Of a DNA stretch of 64,000 nt, positions 59,169-64,000 are shown one piece after another. A model generated the notes under the pieces. That model saw only the letters and a list, made by a program, of their open reading frames with translations, did no database searches and was not told the origin of the DNA. Position 1 is the first letter of the stretch, and every line of letters starts with the position of its first letter. The translations under genes and the position numbers were made by a program. Source of the DNA: Lycorma delicatula (taxonomy: Eukaryota > Arthropoda > Insecta > Hemiptera > Fulgoridae); the NCBI RefSeq assembly GCF_047948215.1, contig NC_134456.1:15408230-15472229 (forward strand), read 5' to 3'.

Positions 59169-59590
59169 CACTTCTATACATAAAACTAGGCCTGATGAAG
59201 AATTTTGTAAAAGAATTAGATAAAGATGGAGACGGCTATAAATATTTAGCTGAGATTTTTTCACAGTTAGTGAAGCCAAATTAAAAGAGGAAATATTCAT
59301 TGAGCCTCAGATAAGAAAATTAATTCTTGAAAATATATTTGACAGCAAACTGAACCCTACCTAAAGAACTAGCAGCATGGAAGCCATTCAAAGATGTTGT
59401 TACTGGTTTTCTTGGTAACAAAAAAGCTGAAAACCGTAAGCTTATAAATGAACTCTGAGTGAACAAGATATATTGCAGATGGAATAATGTTATCAAGAGG
59501 TGGATGGGATGAATGTATGGGTAACCACTGCTGGATGATAAAAATAGAAGACTTCACTGAACACAAAAGGAAAATAAGAAAAAGAAATTA
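58328..59590 (+). pseudogene. Uncharacterised multicopy family pseudogene, longer copy (unit 2 and beyond)
   Basis: Contains the same N-terminal part as 57230-57650, a SINE at 58763-58993, then QSGFTKYMCILCLRYS at about 59009, NYAVKDWPKRKRLPQERKIL (59068-59127), LYIKLGLMKNFVKELDKDGD then GYKYLAEIF (59174-59265), and AAWKPFKDVVTGFLGNKKAE (59370-59430) with a final NHCWMIKIEDFTEHKRKIRK (59520-59580). The conserved order of the family is retained, but stops and frameshifts interrupt it. Function of the family is unknown to me. The last reverse-strand open frame 59369-59566 is a shadow. Confidence 0.65.
58763..58993 (-). repeat. tRNA-derived SINE, reverse, unit 2
   Basis: Duplicate of the SINE at 57665-57895, carried by the 1,098-bp tandem duplication and not an independent insertion. 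Confidence 0.82.
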
Positions 59591-59599
59591 GATAAACGT

Positions 59600-60976
59600 A
59601 AATATCTTAAAATAAAGGTAGGAATTTTGACTGTTAATATTATTACTATTATTTTTGTATTTTAAGAAGTTTCTCAATAATTTAAAAAGTCATAACTAAA
59701 AATCTGAGGATGATGAAGAAAAACTTTCATTTTATCAGTAAAAAAAGAGAACATTCTAATTTTAAAAATGCAGGGCAACATTTCAGCTCTAGCTATAATT
59801 ATTACTTATAAAAGGATGAAAAAAAAGTGTTAAGCTAAAGTTATAATTTAGAAAAACATAAAACTCCACAAATATATCAATATTTATCCTGTAGATAAAC
59901 AATTACACTAAATTAAGTTTGTAAAATCATTAAATACAGAACTATTTCCTAATATGCAAAGGAAATTGTTACAATTTGTATAAAATGATTAAACTATTCT
60001 TATAATCTATAACACAGACAATCACAACAAAATTACTGCACGAAATCAAAGAAGTCTGTTTCAAACAGGCGTTACATACTAATCACTTGACAATTCCAAG
60101 AAAAACAGTTAATAATAAATAAAACAGTAATTATTTAATACAATCTTATTTAAAACTATAAGTTTTTGAAATGTTGAAGTAAAATATTAAAAATAATGTA
60201 TTCATTAAAAATTTGGTTTAGTTTGTAATTTTAAAAGTTTACAGTTATAAAATGTTCATTGCTGATTCTCATGGAAAAACAGACTTTAAATAAAAAATTA
60301 ACTAGTACAATTTAGCCGAGTTCTATGTAGTATTATTTAAACCGATGAAACTTCATTACTTTTCAGAATACTGAACCCTTCAAATTCTTTTTCCTTGGAG
60401 AGAGCAAAACAATTAACATTCAAAACTTTTCTCAGTCAAATAAAGGAGACAATCAGGTGAAGAAAAAGAAGATTGTTGACATATGTGCTAAACTCTACCA
60501 GTTCTATTATTATATTTATTCTTACATTTTACATATTAGAAAAGTTTTGTTTTATATTGAAGTTAAATTTTTTAATTATTTTAAGACAAAACTAGAAGAA
60601 ATGGAGGGAGATAAATAGATACCAGTCTACTGCGATTACCATATTCAAATACAACTGACAGTGTTAATAGAGAATTATACAAAGGATAACAGTTTATAAT
60701 CGATGGCTTCCAAAGGGTTAATAACGAAGGACATAACTGTATATAACATTTTTTGACCAAACTCTATACAACAAGATTTACAACACATAAACTGAGGTCA
60801 CAAAGAAAAGATGAACAAACAACAGCAGGCTGTTGTCAGAATATTTCTGATTAAACAATTTTGTTCATTTTAATTTAAAATTATTTCAGTATCTTACATC
60901 ATAATATGTAGATAAACATATTATCTATAATTAAAAAAAAACTCACAATTCTTTTAATGAAATAAATTGAAGCTAT
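59600..60976. other. AT-rich interval; possibly 3' UTR of the reverse-strand gene
   Basis: No coding signal. It lies directly downstream (reverse strand) of the candidate terminal exon at 60977-61077, so part of it may be 3' UTR; no polyadenylation site can be singled out among many AT-rich hexamers. Confidence 0.35.
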
Positions 60977-61077
60977 TCATCCGAAAATAGATTTCTTTAT
61001 CTTTGTCAAAAAACCTGTTTCCTGTTCATTGTCAGCTTCCGAGCCTGCCATTGGTTGTTCATTTAGAATTTTACTTC
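60977..61077 (-). CDS. Probable terminal coding exon of an unrecognised gene
   Basis: On the reverse strand a strong acceptor, TTCTTCTTTGTTCTAG, precedes 101 nt: two bases completing a codon, then SKILNEQPMAGSEADNEQET and GFLTKIKKSIFG before TGA (60977-60979). Codons are balanced and the composition is clearly less AT-rich than the flanks, unlike the chance frames around it. The tail has an acidic stretch followed by a basic amphipathic end, FLTKIKKSIFG, which could be a membrane-binding or docking peptide; that is speculation. Upstream exons should lie at higher coordinates, and none was recognised to 64 kb. It is too short for the usual ORF cut-off. Confidence 0.55.
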
Positions 61078-62200
61078 CTAGAACAAAGAAGAAAAAATCC
61101 CACCTTAGCTCTGTATCATTATTAGATTTCCAGTAACAACTCAAAACTTCTGTAATATTATTATTAAATTAATTTTTTTTTTTTACATCACTGCAAAGCA
61201 GTAACTCAATCATTACTAACAAAACAGATATACCAGAAAAATAATTTTACATAATAACAAGTTCCTTACAAAAATGAAACGATCAGAAAATATATTATCA
61301 CCATTAAACCCACATTTACAAGGATGAATTAAATAGTCATATATTTTATAAATTAGATACATATTGCCAAAATACAGCTGTATAGAAAAATTTATCAACC
61401 GTAAACAAAATTAGAGCTATCTTCAAAGAAAAGCTATTACATGTCGGATTAAAAAATTTTATTTAATAAGCGAGCTGGATCTTATCGCACTCATAGAAAT
61501 TGGGAATTAGTCATCTGAAATTTACATTACAGATGGACTAATATTTATTAGAAAGAAAGAAAGAGAATCATTCAAGAACAGTTTTACAAAAAAAAAAAAT
61601 GAAAATCTACTACTAATTAGACGGACATTTTAATTGCCAAACAATAATTTGCAGTACAAAAAATTAATTAAAACTAAATATAAATCTTAAAAAAAGATCT
61701 AAAAATAATTAAAGTAAAAAAAATCTCCTGGAATTTCTACCTATTTTTTTTTTTTACAGAAAACCTAGAAATAAAAGCTAAAAGTCAATTCCAGTATGCT
61801 AAAAGCCAATTCCAGTATTTTTTATAAGTTTGGTAGAGACAAATTTTTCACTCTCTTTGGCACTGCTCACATACTGGAAAACTATAAACCTTCCCTCTTT
61901 ATTAGGGAAGATTATGTAGGGGTTTTAAGTTGTATCTTGGATAAGCCAATACAGTCATATGTATAAGTACAATGATGTTTAAATGTGCTGCTGCTTGTCT
62001 TCACTGGTAAATACGTTAAATAAGTATAAATCAATTTTATTTAGAAAAGCACAAACGTTTTGTATAAATCGGTTTCAACAGTGTGTCAATACAGTGTTTA
62101 ACAATTGTCATACAAGAATTTAACAATATTTTATTATGCATGTAAAAAATATTTAACAATATTTTTTACACACACATACTTAATTAGTGTATGTATGTGT
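61078..62200. other. Intron-like AT-rich interval
   Basis: No further exon found on either strand. A 20-bp near-direct repeat (gctaaaag.caattccagta) occurs at about 61778-61820. Confidence 0.4.
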
Positions 62201-62204
62201 GCGT

Positions 62205-62205
<1 letters not shown>

Positions 62206-62241
<36 letters not shown>

Positions 62242-62299
62242 ACAATACATAAACATACAATATAATAATATATACATATATGTTTTATATTTTATTTAA

Positions 62300-62345
<46 letters not shown>
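62206..62345. repeat. (CA)n and (TA)n microsatellites
   Basis: CA run at about 62206-62239 and TA run at about 62305-62345, with a partly palindromic TA/CA stretch between. Confidence 0.95.
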
Positions 62346-62348
<3 letters not shown>

Positions 62349-62929
62349 TTTTATAAATCTCTAAGTCTTTACATGTTTATAGTATGTTTTTTTTTAAATT
62401 ACCTATAAATTAAATTTTGATAAAATAATATAAGATGAAATGGTATTTCAAACTATCTTGATCCAATTAGAATTCTTTTAACACTAAAAATAGGAAAAAA
62501 CAAATCATTCTGTAATATGACTGTCTGAAGACATCAATGTAAAACAAATTCTACAAAAAAAAATTATAAATGCAAGGAAATTATAAAACAATGGTCATGG
62601 TTCTGATATAATTTTTTCCCCTGAAAATCAACATATTCCATTGAAATGTTATTTATCAAAACCTTAACAAGCTAATTTTTTTATAAGAAAAAGTTCTGAT
62701 GAAAAGTAAGGGTATAGTAGACATTTGAAGAAATTTATGTCGGTTAAATCATACAGCAATGAAAATTTCAGTAGGCAGAATGATCTTCCACACATAAATT
62801 AACCTATAATTTTGAACTAATCAGATTTTTCCATTTTTGCATTTACTATTAATTTGTTGAGGTAATAGAAATGAAGTATGTTTTTTTACAAGAACCGCTT
62901 TGATACAATAAACAAGCAAATTTTATTGA

Positions 62930-63190
62930 AAGAATTTATCCTTCAATTTAACCTGAAAGCCTGGATCTTAACCTACAATTCTACATAATCCCGACCTAGA
63001 TTTAGGCACTTATAATATAGTGTGATTAGCTTCTGCAATCCAGCTTCATAGAAATCTGCTGCCTGAAAAGTTAACCATCGCTGAATGGCTGTTGTTCTTG
63101 ATGTTGCTGTCACTGTTACCAAGGCACAGACCACCAAGGTGCTGCTTTAAATGCAGGAACAAGTGGTAGTCACTGGCTTAGTACTGTATG
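62930..63190 (-). mobile_element. mariner-type transposase C-terminal relic
   Basis: The reverse strand reads DYHLFLHLKQHLGG (about 63130-63180), equivalent to the DFHLF...LK..LGG motif after the third catalytic Asp of mariner-type transposases. Then, in another frame, TAIQRWLTFQAADFYEAGLQ followed by KLITLYYKCLNLGRDYVEL (62985-63100), its usual C-terminus. Only the C-terminal part is recognisable. Confidence 0.75.
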
Positions 63191-63199
63191 GTGGGAAAT

Positions 63200-64000
63200 C
63201 AATTTGATTTGAAGCTATGTGTGAGAGGGGGGGATTACAAATCCCTCCTCCAACTTGAGGATGTGCTTTTTCTATTTGTGTCTATTTCATGTGATTAGAA
63301 CATTGATGGCAGCCTCGCAATCCCCCCAAACCCTTCCAGGATAAACATATGTCTGGATGATTTTAAAATTAAAGATTTTTCAAAGAACAGTCTTCATTTC
63401 AGCTTCTAATTTCACGAAAGTGTTAACAAAAGGCGACTGCCACTCCCCAACACTCGTGAACATGATGTAAATAATACTCTAAGATCTAAACTTCATTTTT
63501 CATCTCAAGAAGACAAATGAGGTAGAAAAGCCCAGCAGTCGTCAGCCAGAAGAGAGAAGTGGCCTGCCCATGATGCCCATTTCAGGGCCACAGGACAATA
63601 CAAGGTTTATGGTCTGTAATTTATTTACAGCTGGTTTATGGAAAGGCAGGCTTAAGAAGAAAAGAACAAAGAATGATAAGAGGCCCATCGACACGGGCTG
63701 GAGTTCGGCTGACCGAGCTCAGCTGAGATGTAGCAGCATGACAGCCAGAGGGAAGAAAGTCCTGTAACTTCACCTCACCAAACACCCAACATCCTTTCCA
63801 AAACTTACAATTTTGTACCGATCCGTACATGTGACTCCCTTTGGAGAGAGGAACGGATTGCTTCCTCCAAACACTAGGGCCCCGAAAGGCATATTCCTGT
63901 TAGGCCGGAAGGTGCTAGCACTGAAAGGACTTCAAGGGAATGAAGTGGAATCACGCAGGGAGAACAAAGCTTATATGCACCTAGTCTCCCGTGATCAGCC
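63200..64000. other. GC-richer block at window edge, unclassified
   Basis: From about 63500 the sequence is GC-richer and looks like dispersed retroelement or LTR DNA, but no protein motif or RNA gene was identified. The overlapping frames 63570-63767 and 63636-63830 on opposite strands have no recognisable domain. Confidence 0.35.

Noticed and set aside
1..64000. CRISPR arrays, operons, bacterial promoters, riboswitches, rRNA
   Set aside because: The sequence is eukaryotic, with introns and eukaryotic TEs; no regularly spaced repeats or rRNA-like blocks were seen.

Overview
This is AT-rich eukaryotic DNA from an arthropod, most likely a hemipteran insect. That call is an inference from the repeat families present: RTE-, R1- and Jockey-type LINEs, Copia and piggyBac relics, several Tc1/mariner-superfamily relics and a tRNA-derived SINE. 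The window is dominated by decayed repeats with a few exons between them. I see no bacterial, organellar or rRNA sequence, no CRISPR array and no complete single-exon gene of recognised function. Most open frames are short and are not genes.

Layout. 1-4.1 kb: a reverse-strand Copia relic cut by the window edge, then a reverse-strand piggyBac relic. The same pair recurs at 16.2-21.8 kb as a diverged segmental duplication with a nearly identical 0.7 kb core. 4.1-10 kb: LINE fragments, a frame-broken C2H2 zinc-finger array fused to LINE sequence, a 5'-truncated LINE with a poly(A) tail, and a transposase relic. 10-16 kb: a perfect hairpin, a Jockey-type LINE relic, tRNA-derived SINE copies and an isolated GC-rich block. 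22-40 kb: the only multi-exon gene I can build on the + strand, a zinc-finger gene. Its candidate exons are all phase 0, include a triplicated acidic linker exon, and lead to a terminal exon with a frame break followed by a six-finger open frame. TE relics and a candidate solo LTR sit in its introns. 40-46 kb: an R1-type LINE and a cluster of perfect hairpins. 46.9 kb: a single exon of an SLC36-type amino-acid transporter. 47-54 kb: mostly unrecognised AT-rich sequence and one transposase relic. 57-59.6 kb: an apparently perfect 1,098-bp tandem duplication inside a broken copy of an uncharacterised multicopy gene family that carries a SINE. 61.0 kb: a probable reverse-strand terminal coding exon of an unrecognised gene. 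62.9-64 kb: a mariner relic and a GC-richer block.

No concerted pathway or new defence or mobile system is evident. The parts most worth checking are the modular zinc-finger gene with its triplicated symmetric exon and shared pogo-like MITE, the conversion-like core of the duplication, the set of perfect short-loop palindromes, and the exact tandem duplication. All family assignments come from reading translated fragments by eye, without database searches.
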